From contig JAHRHY010000013.1 in assembly GCA_019671135.1 (NCBI GenBank), forward strand, positions 1,426,001 through 1,490,000: 64,000 nucleotides of DNA. Reading direction: 5' to 3'. Within the stretch, counting starts at the first letter, position 1, and each line of letters opens with the position of its first letter. This DNA comes from Linnemannia hyalina. Taxonomy: Eukaryota > Mortierellomycota > Mortierellomycetes > Mortierellales > Mortierellaceae. Made by a program: the position numbers and the translations under genes. This document shows positions 1 through 10,623 of this stretch, piece after piece. The notes under the pieces were generated by a model. It did not search any database, had not been told where the DNA came from, and was given only the letters and a program-made list of their open reading frames with translations.

Positions 1-2313
1 GATTCCTGGCCCCAAGTAAGCGGTCTCCCAAGGAGGTGCCTCTAACCGTAATGTCGTGAGTGGTTCCATTGTTTGCCGATTAAACGTGCGAATGAACCTT
101 GTACTAGCCGTCGTAAATTGATTGCCTGTGGGTGAGAATACCAGGTCATCAAGGCTGCGATTGCTCAGTAGGTGAGCGATACGACGCTCGCCGGTGTGAG
201 AATCCCATAGCCTCACAAATCCGTCCTGACCCGCAAATGCGATCCACCGGCCGCATGGTGACAAGGCCAGGCAGTCTACAAATGCAGTGAGCTCCCTCAA
301 GGCAGGCCCTGGTTGGCAGGTTCGAAAGTTCCAGAGTTGAACGACTCCATCGTCAGATCCTGTTGCGAACATCGTGGCGCCGGGCGAAAATGCAATAGAG
401 GTAATCCGAAGAGCGTTATTGCGTTGCTCCATTTGAGGAACACCCTTCAGTGCATCCCACTGACTCACAACTCCCTTTGTGTTGACTGTGAAAATCTGCT
501 GGCCATCGGGAGTGTAGGTTACGATCGGAGCAGTGCCAGAGACATCCTCCGAGTCAAGGGGTATTGCTCCGCTCTTCTTGACGTCCCATAATCGCACAAT
601 GTGGTCTCTATCTCCGGAAGCAATCTGTAGACCATCTGGAGAAAAGGAAAGGCCCGTGATACCGCCGGTGTGACCAGGGAAAACGGAAACGAAGGCACCA
701 GTCAAGACGTCCCACAGTCTCACGGTGCTGTCTTCGCCCGAGGAGGCAAGAAGGAGATTATTCGGTGAGAATGCGGTTCTTGTTACGATTCCTGTGTGGC
801 CGCACAGAACTAACCCAGGCTCTCCGGTGGTCGCATCCCAGAGCTGAATATTGCCTTGCAAATGACCAGTCCCGATCCATAGTCCATCAGAAGAGTACGC
901 CAAGCACATTACCTCCCCATGAAGAGCAGCTCTAACAGCGACTTGCTCTCCTAACAGTGCATCCCAGAACCGAATCGTCCCATCCAAGCTCCCTGACACA
1001 ACCAGTCGTCCATCAGGTGAGTACACGACCGCCTCGATTTCCTTAGTATGACCCATCAAAGTAAAAAGGATCGTCCCGTTCTCCGCATCCCACAGCCGCG
1101 TCTCCAAATAACCGGCCGACGCGAATCGTTTACCGCAAGGTGAAAACGCCATCGACCTTAAATGCCGAGTGTGACCCTGCATGTACGATAACACCCTGCC
1201 GCTGGCGCAATCCCATAGTCGCGCAGTGCTGTCCCTGTTCCCGGTGACAAACTGGCGACTGTCGGGTGAAAACGCAAGGCAAAACGTGTCGGTCGCCACC
1301 TTGATGTGTTGAGTACTTGTCCAGGTAATGGTGTCGTAAATACTTATGCTTCCATCTTCCAGGGCCAGCGCGAGGTATTTCCCGTCAGATGAGTAGGTGC
1401 AGGCATTGACACCGCAGGTTGCCTTCAAATAGGGAAGCTCTCCGAACCGAACCCCTTCCATCCGTGCCTGACCAAAATCCGCCTGTCTCAGCCAAGTCCT
1501 CGCAAGATTGACTTCCCTCAAGTCAGCGCCTTGAAACTGACCACAATCAAACTGGCCGCCGGAGAGATCGGCCCCAGGGATGCGGATACCTCGGAGATCT
1601 GCGCCATTAAATCGCACTCTAGCTCGAACCAGGATCGTAATGGCGTTAGCGGCGGCGGTGGTGGCACTGGTCTTCGTTTTGGACATCTCCACGACTGCTC
1701 GGAGTTGCTTCTCAAAGGTTGGGCTCTGCTTGACGCGCTCGCACAGGAACTGGATGATGGAGGGCTCGTTGAGGAGACTACGGGTGAACAAGGGGCCATT
1801 GTGGTCGAGTGACTGCACGTCAGAGAGGCTGTTGTGCGGTTTCGGACCAAAATCATCGTCGTTTTTGTGAGTGTCGGGATCGAAAATATTACGGGAGAAG
1901 AAATATTCCTGTACGGATCGATGGATAAACTGGTAAAGACTACCGGTGCGAGTCAATGGGCTCGACTCTCGCAAGAATATGACCTCGGGATCGAACCCAA
2001 AGAAGTCAGCTTTCCATGTATTCTTATGGCTTAGATGGATATACTGAACCACTGGATTGCCATCATGCTTGTCAAAGATCGCCAGGGCCAGCTTCTTAGA
2101 GTAGCCAACGCCGAGTAAGACAAATCCCGTTTCGGTCATGTGCTTCAGAGTCTGACGCTCCATGTTACTCAATGCGTTGCCCTCAAGCCGCAGCAGGTTG
2201 ACTCTGAGCCATTCATTCACAAAGTAGTCGTAAAGTTGAACGCGCGTGATTCTGATGTTCGAAAGCTCATGCTGGTCCTTGCTTGGCCCAAGTCGATGCA
2301 CAGATATGACACC
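1..2313 (-). CDS. NACHT-WD40 (NLR-like) protein, C-terminal half; NACHT part missing, runs off left edge
   Basis: One minus-strand frame is open from 2313 to the window edge (771 codons); I read every codon triplet and found no stop. In order it encodes the end of the NACHT winged-helix region (LYDYFVNEWL, then VQYIHLSHK), a short linker, pentapeptide repeats at about 1450-1650 (FNGADLRGIRIPGADLSGGQ, FQGADLREVNLARTWL) and then at least eleven WD40 repeats (for example GHTGGITGLSFSPDG, IASGDRDHIVRLWD). The copy at 33828-37886 has the same order and aligns from KDQHELS onward. In fungi such proteins are signalling or allorecognition NTPases; the WD40 part would be the sensor. The Walker A/B half that should precede 2272 is absent, replaced by an unrelated nuclease gene in another frame. 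Whether this half is expressed alone, as a chimera, or not at all cannot be told. Confidence 0.85.
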
Positions 2314-5300
2314 TTATCAGTTTCGTCGGGGGCGCAGCCAAGGAGGCGCTCGACATCAGCCGTGGTCTTGAACACGTTGCGCACTTCCGTCAAAAAATCG
2401 CTCGTGCCCGCGGTGGTGGTAAGCAGACGATTCGGTAGTACATCGTTCCTGTAGCGCTTGAACTTGACCGAGTTCAACTCTCGAACTTTGTATGCAAGGA
2501 GCTGCAACTGGTGTCCATCCGTCTTTATGGATCCGCACAGAAAATAACCCTTTTCCTGGTAGGCCCGGGGATCGAAACCGTCGCCGCGAAGGGTGTTGAG
2601 ATGGGCACGCAATTCCTCAGGCTCGACAACCCTGACAGCTGCTGCGATACCGGCCTCCTTCTTCTGTCGCCCACACAGACGATCGCCATCAGGGGTCCTT
2701 GGGTCGACGGGGGCAATGAGGCGCTGGATCAGCACGCCTGGTGTTTGAAACGGCAGCCAGTCCTTGATCACGTCCGCCTGCGCCAGTCGCCGCTCGTCCT
2801 TGCAGCCGATGAGCTTCTTGAGGATGGGGTGCAGCTCGTCCCGCTTGTGCAAAAAGGCCGCCAGCTCGATCTCGGTGAATGTCATGTATCCATTCTCCTC
2901 GGATGACAGGGGCGAAAGACGCCAAGGCCGGCCGGCTGTGGCATTTGCTCGCACAAAAAGCTGGATTGCTGGCATCTTTGCTGTCAAATCTACAGCTTTA
3001 TCGCTCGCCAACTTTTCCTTTTTAATCATCGTTTGAACCTATGGCAACACACATAAAACGAGCGATCGAGTTAGAATTTGTCATCTACACAGGTGACAAG
3101 AACGAGAAATAATAAATGAAAAAGATGGTGAGTTACCTTTTCCGAAACCATTTTAGCTCCGTGTTTGTAGTGCCTCTTCAGCTCAGCCGACAGCTGCGAT
3201 GCGACCGATCGAACCACGTAATTCGGCGTGTACTCCTTGACACTCTTGAGTACATCCGCTTTGGCCACCTGTGACTTTTCCAGATGCCCCATCTCTTGCA
3301 GACGAGCGATGAAGCTGTTGACGGCTGACCCGGTCCTGCTCTTTTTAGGCAAGTTACCCGAGTACAGGAAGGTGAGGAATGTGTGGATGAAGGGCGTATT
3401 GGATCCATCGTCTTGACCGTCCCCAGCAGAGCTGACATTGTTATTGTCGTTGCCCATTTCATTGGACGAGAGCCGAGGGCACAGGTTGTCAAGAATAGCT
3501 TGGTCTTCCTGGCTGATTTTGGCCACAGGCGCTGAAGGTCGAGGGGCACCAGGTCTAGATGGAGGATAGAAGAGGTCCTCCAGATACAGACCAATGAGCA
3601 TCTGGCATTCCCGCTTAGAGTCGCACGCCACCCGGACTGCACCGCGGATGCACTCGACGATGACCTTGGCGAGTGGGTCGTTCTCGACAGCGACGTGGAC
3701 ATTGCTGGATAGGCGATCAAGGTCCAGAGTGACTATTGGGTGCTCGAACCACAAGGCACTCATAATCTCCTTGCGTCCAAAGCGGTTGTCCTCGCTGATC
3801 TCGGTCTTGATAGCCGCAACAGGCCTCTTCTCTGAAGGTTCTGGCAGACTTGGCTTCTCCGGTGGCTCCTTCCAAGGCTTGAGTATGTACTGCATCGAAA
3901 TGGCTGGTACTGGTTGCTCCTTGGACGGCTCAAATCGGACTTTGGAACTGAAGCGGGGTCGATACTGGTGGGCATTGGCAGGATGCTGTTTGTCGATAGT
4001 GGCGAACGGATTCACTGTCTTGGTCTCCGCTTCTGGTTTCGATTGAGCATCACGTGCAGCCCTATTGAGAAAAGTAGAGCTAGATGAGCGTGGTGCTGAA
4101 AGAAATTCATTCAATCATTCTCCCCTGTCAGTTGCAATCGTGGCCTGTTAAAAGAGAGGTGGGATGTTTAATACCTTTTGGCGACCCGGGCCTCGTACGC
4201 GTTTGTGTTGAAGACAGCAAAGGCAATCATGAAGCGACCCATACGCTCGCGCAGGGATGAGTAGGACAAAGAGGCACCCTGGGCCGAGTCCTCCGAGGTG
4301 TCCTTGGTTGGGCCCTCCGGGGCGACAGAATCGTTCGAGGCTGCCGAGGGTGGTGGCGAGGAATCAGACGCGATACTCTGCCGCATCATGACGAAGACCT
4401 TGACCGCATTAGCATAGGACTCCTCGGACCACTTGTCGGTTTCCTGATCGGTCCGTCGTTTGACTTGTGGATGGGCCAGATATTGCTGAATGATGCTCTT
4501 CTCATCTACAAAGAAGGAGAAAAAAAAAGAGGAAAGAGCCAATTTAAAAATCTGAGCGCAAAAATCACAACTGATGGCAAGAAAGAGACATCAATAAAAA
4601 TTTGTTTCTACTTACCTCCGTGTATGGTGTTGAGAATCTTGCGATTGGAGGCGATGGCGAGGTGGGGTATATTGGAGACATAGTCATTGCCACTGACAAT
4701 GGCGAGGGTGGTCAGCTGCATTGACGAGGACAGACCAAGGGCCTCAAGAACGGCTTTTTTCTCGAAAGGCACAAATCGTCGCGACTTGTACGAGCCTACA
4801 GGACGCCAAACGACGGGCACGGTCTTGTAGAATAACAGGTCACTATCACACGAGATGACTGCGTCGTCGGGTTGGCACTCTTTGGCAATGAGAACATCAG
4901 ACTCAGTTGGGCAGAGCACAATGTCGTAGCCCTTGTTGGCCATGTACTCGACAAACGACATGCGGTCCTCGAGCGACCAATGGAATGCCTGCCGCAGGTG
5001 TTTGTTGGCGCTGGCGATGTGGAATTTGCGGATGCGCTTCTTTTCGGCAAGGCGCGATTCGAGGTTGGAGATAGCGGTAGAAGCCTTGACCAGGGCCTTC
5101 TGGCGGCTTTGGTGGCGGTTGACGTGCGTTTGGTCCTTCTCCGCTGCTGGCAAGCCGTCAATATAGAAGCGCAGGCTATCCTTGTCGCCAATCTTGAGCA
5201 GCCACTGCTCGAGCTTGCCATGTGCCGCATGCAGGTCGGTGGGGTTGCTGTAATAGTATCGAATGGGGGTGTTATGGGTGGAACAGACGTCAACGCGGAT

Positions 5301-5393
5301 CTTGGAGACGGTCGAAACGGGTGAGACCTTGTCCTGGGAATCGGGGAGAAGCTTTTTGTCGCGCAGTAGCTGCCACGCGTACTTCACGCCCAT
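2217..5393 (-). CDS. XPG/FEN1-like nuclease-domain protein, truncated at a RuvC-I-like motif (chimeric 3' end)
   Basis: Four exons (5393..4616, 4505..4175, 4061..3137, 3038..2217) with GT-AG introns give 951 uninterrupted codons. The start is the ATG at 5393 (MGVKYAWQLL), matching the MGVKGLW-type start of FEN1/XPG proteins. The N-terminal 260 residues keep the acidic residues of that fold: RVDV, FYIDGLPAAEK, the pair PTESD and SCDSD, and SGNDY. The middle is weakly conserved and low in complexity. The last exon reaches GCAPDETDK and then CIDLGQA, which resembles the first catalytic Asp motif of RuvC folds (TnpB/Fanzor type). Exactly there the sequence switches to NACHT-WD40 DNA, and the ORF ends 17 codons later out of frame. 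From memory, unverified, longer Mortierella relatives continue into a RuvC-like domain with a zinc ribbon. The role is unknown; a mobile or element-associated nuclease is an inference. Confidence 0.75.
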
Positions 5394-5402
5394 CGTGTTC
5401 AA

Positions 5403-5806
5403 GAAGGCATGTGGAGGAGGATGTGGAACAAGAAACGACCATTACACGTTATATCGTTTTATTCAGGCTTTTGCGACCTCTTCATGTGGTGATTTGGAGT
5501 GGCTTAGCTTCTGGTGCTATTTTACGCGCTTGCCTGCGAGTGTCTGGAAAAGCACCTTTCTTCCAAGCAGGTAGGCACTATGCCCTTTGACCATTGGTAG
5601 CAATAGTAGTTTCTACCTTTGGAGATTGTTATTGACATAAAGCACCTATATTCCACGATACGACCAGGTCTTGAGAGTTACCGTCTTTATTCGCGATATT
5701 GAGAGGGAGCATATACACACACACACACACACATACACACACACACACACACACACCACACACATATATACATACATCCTTTTCCTCGTCTGCCACTATT
5801 CGAGTT
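5403..5806. other. Gap between nuclease gene and MULE remnant
   Basis: No coding signal was recognised. This is upstream of the nuclease-like gene and would hold its promoter. There is no trace of the missing NACHT N-terminus here, which argues against a simple insertion of the nuclease gene into an NLR gene. The right part is the CA microsatellite listed separately. Confidence 0.5.
5714..5767. repeat. (CA)n microsatellite
   Basis: A run of CA dinucleotides, interrupted once by a T and ending in CATATATACATACA. It lies directly before the MULE-derived ORF and may mark the edge of the element or a breakpoint. Confidence 0.95.
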
Positions 5807-7623
5807 ATGCCCGCTAACCCTGAAGATACTCCTTTGGATACAGGAGTTGCCGAGAGAAACTCCACTATCCCTTCTCCCTCTCCATCGACAAGTGACCCTG
5901 TTCAACCGGGCACTGACGCCAACGACTCGACCAGCCAAGGGCAACTCCCTCCAAGACCCCCACATTCACCTAATCACGTGATCAATCGATGTGGTGCATT
6001 GTTCTTTTTTGACAAAATGTGTTTTTTCGTACCTTGCAATGATTAGATATCCTATTACTCAGTGGTTAGACTGGCTGAAGAACGAATGTGGCCTGAAAAC
6101 GGATGCATTCATGGTGGACTGTGCCGAGGCTGAGTCCCACGCCATCGAGACCGTTTTTCCTGAGATAAGGATCTACTACTGCGATTTTCATGTCGGTCAG
6201 CTGTGGGAGAAACAGTTGGTCAAGTTCTCGGTAGGTGTTTCTTTCTCTCTTGTTGGCCTGATACCGTGTAGCATCCTCGGGCAATATCCTGGGTGATCTA
6301 ACATAGTGCCCATGTTGCATTCATTCACACAGGAGGAACGGAAGAAGCAGATGCGACCCCTTTTGAACGAGGTTCGCAGAGCCAGGTCACCTGAGTTGCA
6401 GCAGACACTCTGGACCAGGTTCAAAGAGCTTTATTCGGCCGCATCGTCGGTGATCAGTTACATTCAGAAGAATTGGTTCAACAAGGAGGGAAGGCTGGAG
6501 AAATGGGCGTTTTTCACAGAGAGGTAAGGTACGCCACAGTTACTTTCCATATCGATCATTACTACTACCAGCACTTGACTCATACATCTGTTTTTAACAT
6601 TGTTTTTATTTTTTCATTAGGATGGGCATGTTGTCACGACCAATAATTGGATAGAGTCTTGGCATGCTCGTTTGAAGGGCGATCATCTTGATGGCGATCG
6701 GAATCTCCGTATCGATCGGCTTGTTTATATACTGCAAGACCGGTAGATAGAGAGTTTCGATTCGCATATCTCAAGACTAAGAGAAGCTTCCAGCCCATAC
6801 CCTGGAGGAAAGGGGATGAGGAGAGGAAACAGAAGGCAGACAAGGTTTCGTTCGACGAGGCACAACGCATGATTGAGTACAACAGTGGCCAGCCCTGCAA
6901 TGATGGACGCTTACGGGTATGGCTTCACTGATGGTTGCTCGAACACCACTCTAAGCTTGCCTGCTTTAGCCAAATGTCACTCACAGTGGGTTTTACTTTC
7001 AACTTGCCTTAATTATGTAGATCTCCATTCAGTCATTTGACCCTGACACTCCAGATACGTATTATATCCTTGTTGTCGTCGCCAGATCTGGTCAGCTCCT
7101 CTCATGTTCATGCCTCGACTTCACCAAGCGTAAACCCCTTCCGTGCAAGCACCTTTTTCTTGCTGAGCGTGTGTTTCACGACCTATGGCTCAGCCGCTTT
7201 CTTCGCCCGTCTGCGTCGGCCGATATCATCAAAGACCGGACAGACGACCTCAACGATGGTCCCAACGACAACGCCAACAATGATACCAACGACAATATCA
7301 ACAATGACAATATCCACATCAACAATGATGCCGGTATTTTCGAGCAAAACTCATTCAGGGACCAACTAGCAGTGCTTAACCCACAGGTTTACGCCCAACT
7401 CGAATACGAGAGGGCCAGGAGGGAGGAGGAGGTAAGGCACCGGCGGAAGGAGCAGAGGAAGAGAGGCTTTGAGGATACAGAGGAAGAGCTCCGCAACAAT
7501 GGGCGCATGATTGGCGAGCTGATGAACAAAAAGTCGAAGACATGCAGCTTGGAGGACCTACAGGCTGCCGTTGCCTCCTCCAATACTTTGGTACATCAAC
7601 TCAGAAACCTGTTTAATAAATGA
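5807..7623 (+). pseudogene. Mutator-like (MULE) transposase with SWIM zinc finger, internally deleted and frameshifted
   Basis: A likely start (MPANPEDTPLDTG) opens a Ser/Pro-rich N-terminus that loses frame near 5980. From 6044 a MULE core appears: PITQWLDWLKNECGLK, AFMVDCAEAESHAIE and CDFHVGQLWEK, the region of the second catalytic Asp and the conserved C/H. Plausible introns lie at about 6229-6330 and 6524-6620. TNNWIESWHARLK then follows, as in MULE helical domains, but a frame change occurs after ILQDR (TAG at 6747). A SWIM finger comes next (SCSCLDFTKRKPLPCKH, a CxC then CxH pattern, about 7108-7155), and an Asn/Asp-rich and coiled-coil tail ends at 7623. The part between the N-terminus and the DDE core, including the first Asp, is missing. 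Terminal inverted repeats were not found by eye. Most likely an immobile copy. Confidence 0.8.
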
Positions 7624-8406
7624 CTCTTTATTTCCCTTCATCCTGAGTGTGACACACTAGAAATACGAAATGTAGCATGTTCTTCAATATTTCAGTACAC
7701 TGCACAAGCTTTGCTTGCACAAAAAATGAACAAGCCGCCTGCTTCGCCCAAAATTGATCAACACCTGGGAGACCTTTGTCGCCAGTCACAGAAACCTTGT
7801 GTTATATTTCAGATCCTCGCTCTGTTCTCTCATCTGGAATCGGTTCCCGATCTATTTGTATCCCCCGCATGAGAGCAGTCAGCCTCAAACAGATCCCCTT
7901 CGTCCGCTACAACCTTTATGGAAGAAGCAGATACAACCTTGCTGAGCAGTGAGCCTGCAGAGATTTCCTCCAGTCTTGTTGGTGGGCTCTTGGCTTGTTG
8001 GTTGTAAGATGTTGTACTGGATGGTTTCCTACTTCGAGGGTTATTGTCATCGTCGCCTTTGTGCTCGATTCCGTGTTATTATTGTTGGTGGTAATGCCCT
8101 CCATGACGACTCGAGTGGAAAAGAGGAAGGAATGAAAGAAAGAAAGAAAGGAAAAGAAAGTGGAGAAGGGAGGGGTGATTATAACTTTGTTTCCGCGTGG
8201 CCGTTATAACGTCGATCATTGATCGTTGATAAAATCGCGTTTTGTCTTGGGTCAACGCCAAAGGGGTCAATCAGAACGCGTCCTGTCGATCTGTCGTGTA
8301 TGATTAGTGTTGGCAGTAGGCGTATTTTTTTCTTATCTTGACCCCTTGAAATACTGGAGGGAAATTTTCCTTGACTTACACAATGGCTCACTTTTTCATT
8401 TTTCTT
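7624..8406. other. Gap without recognised gene
   Basis: It holds the 3' flank of the MULE remnant and a GAAA/GGAA-rich patch near 8130-8175. Short ORFs here have no recognisable content. Confidence 0.5.
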
Positions 8407-8856
8407 TTAGCGGCTGAAGGGACAAAGACGAAGGGTCACGCAATAAATCCAGCCATCATGTCCATAAAAGTTCGCGCAATGATTATCCTTTAATTGAACG
8501 TCCCAGAAGTCGTTCCGTTTCCTTACGTACTGCAGCTTTGTCGTTTTCAACACGGCTTCCTGTCCATGGATGGAAAAAGTCCAACATTGTCGACCGAATC
8601 GCCGACTGCTACTTGATCCCCCTATCAGAAAGAAACGCCATTCTTGGGGATCTGAAGATGCAATCGATGTCCAATCCCTAAACTCGCTAACACAAATCCA
8701 ACGATTGCATGGCGAATAAACACGATCCTGCGCTCTATCCGCATGCATGTCAATGGTAGATCCTGCTGCGCCGATCTGACAGTCCAGCTCCTGTACCGAT
8801 TTAAAGCCTCCATACACGAGTTTGAGTGTCTTCCAGTGAGATCGCCGTTTTGTCAA
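8407..8856 (-). pseudogene. WD40 fragment of the NACHT-WD40 family
   Basis: A 149-codon minus-strand frame contains worn WD40 motifs: YSPCNRWICVSEFRDW and further on FYGHDGWIYCVT. These correspond to the SPCGRWIA...LWD and GHDG...V blade signatures of the larger copies at 1-2313 and 33828-37886. No NACHT part and no start consistent with the family was seen, so this is debris of a third copy. Confidence 0.6.
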
Positions 8857-9329
8857 GTCATCCAGACGATACGTCGATGGAAGGAACTTGGACTGGACTT
8901 GTCAGAGGATTTCTCCTTCGCACGGACTCGCCCTTAGATAGCTGAGGAGAGTGGAGGATGGGGTTGTGGCATCAATTGAATGGTGTTGTTGGAAGGATGG
9001 ACAATTGAACAAGATATTGATCTTTTTTATTTTCTTTGTGTATTCAGGCGTGTTTCGTTGTGTGTTGTTCATTTTGAGTACTTGGCGTTTCGTTTTGCTG
9101 ATTGGCAAGATTAAAGACGGTCACGATCATCACAGGATAAGCCACCCTTTTTTTTTTTTTGTGAACCTTGGAGCAAGGTGCACTTGACAGAAAGAAGCAC
9201 ACTCCACTCTCCCTTCCACCCTCCTCCGCATTCATCTCCCTCTCGACCACCGCATCGTCGACCACCACACTAAAACGAAATCCAAGGACCAAACATACCG
9301 ACCTCTCTCAACACACATATCTACACATA
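8857..9329. other. Promoter/leader region of the NOP6-like gene
   Basis: No gene was recognised. The last 140 bases before 9330 are rich in C, A and T with CACA and CCACC stretches, a typical leader in this window. Confidence 0.4.
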
Positions 9330-10623
9330 ATGGCCGTCGAGAAACTCAACAAGAAGCAAAAGAAGTCGAACGAGTTCAGGAACAAGAAGAGAAAACTCGA
9401 CGACTCTATCGCCGACGTCCCCGAGGACGATGACAACAACACCAACGACGACGCCAAGGAGGACAAGAAGAAAGAGAAGAAGGAAAAGAGCAAGGAAGCA
9501 CCTAAAGAATCCGAGGATGGAGCAACGGCCGACGGCAAGAAGAAGCGTAAAAGAGGCAAGGGTGCCGCCAAGGAGGAGGCACCTGCTACTGGAGCAGAGG
9601 GAGCAGTGGAGGCTAAGGAGGGTGAAACTGCTGCTGTTAAGGCTGCACCCAAGAACCAAAAGTTCATTGTCTTTGTCGGTAAGGAGCTCTTTTGTTGGTC
9701 GTCGGGACAACGTGTGAGCATGACAGGTTACTAACTGGATCTCGCGTTGTTGATATTATTCTTGACATATAGGCAACCTTCCCTACAATATCACCAAGGA
9801 ACAATTGGAGAAGCACTTTGAGAGCTGTGGTATGTGTTCTGGATGGGCTATTGTTTATCAGGAGGCGCCATCAAGCTGTCAGAAATCACAGCAGGAGCTC
9901 TTTTTCGCTAACTAGTACCTTCGTTAATATGTTTTGTCGCTGTAGGCAAGATTTCGTCTGTAAGAATCCAGACTGATAAAGCAACTGGAAAGGGCAAAGG
10001 GTTCGCATTTATGGAGTTCCCCGAGCCAGAATCTATGCAGGTATGTGATCACGGGTAATATTTCACCTACACGATGGGTTATATTACCTGTAACTCGGTC
10101 TGTTAGACGTGGGCCAGCTCCCTGCTCCTATTTGGAAGTAATGCAACGGAACCAATTCTAACATATAGTATATTTTCCCTTGAACATTATAGAAAGCATT
10201 GTACTTCCACAAGACGCTGTTCAATAAGAGACCCATTAATGTGGAACTGACTGCAGGGGGTGGAGGAAACAAGAGTGCTACCAGGAAAAAGAAGATTGCA
10301 GATAAAAACGAAGCCTTGAACGAGGAGCGCGTAAGTCCGCCTTTGGAACTCTTTTTTCTTTTTTCTTTTTGGATCTAGTTTTGTGGACAGAGAGTCGTTT
10401 CACTCATGGCTAATATCGTTACCTATTATCAATTTACCATAATTAGCGCAAGGTCCATGAGAGGCACATCGCACCGGCAAAGGAGGCCAAATCATCTTAT
10501 GCTGCTGCAAACCCACCAGTGGTCCAGAAGGCTCCCCCCAAGGTGTTCAAGAAGCCCGCAGATATGAGTGACGCCAACGCGATCATTGTTGATGGACTCT
10601 CAGCGCGTCTTCGTCGCGGATAG
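9330..10623 (+). CDS. NOP6: Nucleolar RNA-binding RRM protein, NOP6-like
   Basis: Five exons (9330..9678, 9773..9829, 9946..10040, 10193..10330, 10447..10623) encode 271 residues. Residues 1-110 are a Lys/Glu/Ala-rich, nucleolar-type basic tail with several KKKRK-like clusters. One RRM follows at about 113-190: RNP2 is FVGNLPYNIT and RNP1 is GKGFAFMEF, both close to consensus. The C-terminus is short and basic (GLSARLRRG). A single RRM behind a lysine-rich N-terminus is the layout of yeast Nop6, which acts in 18S rRNA maturation within the 90S pre-ribosome. The name rests on layout and motifs only; other nucleolar RRM proteins share parts of it. All introns are GT-AG with phases that join cleanly; the first has a CTAAC branch site at 9730. 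Confidence 0.75.

Noticed and set aside
1531..2454. Several plus-strand ORFs of 66-104 codons over the first NLR half
   Set aside because: They overlap a continuous, family-matching minus-strand frame and have no recognisable content.
5714..5767. CRISPR-like or array-type repeat
   Set aside because: It is a plain CA dinucleotide run without spacers.
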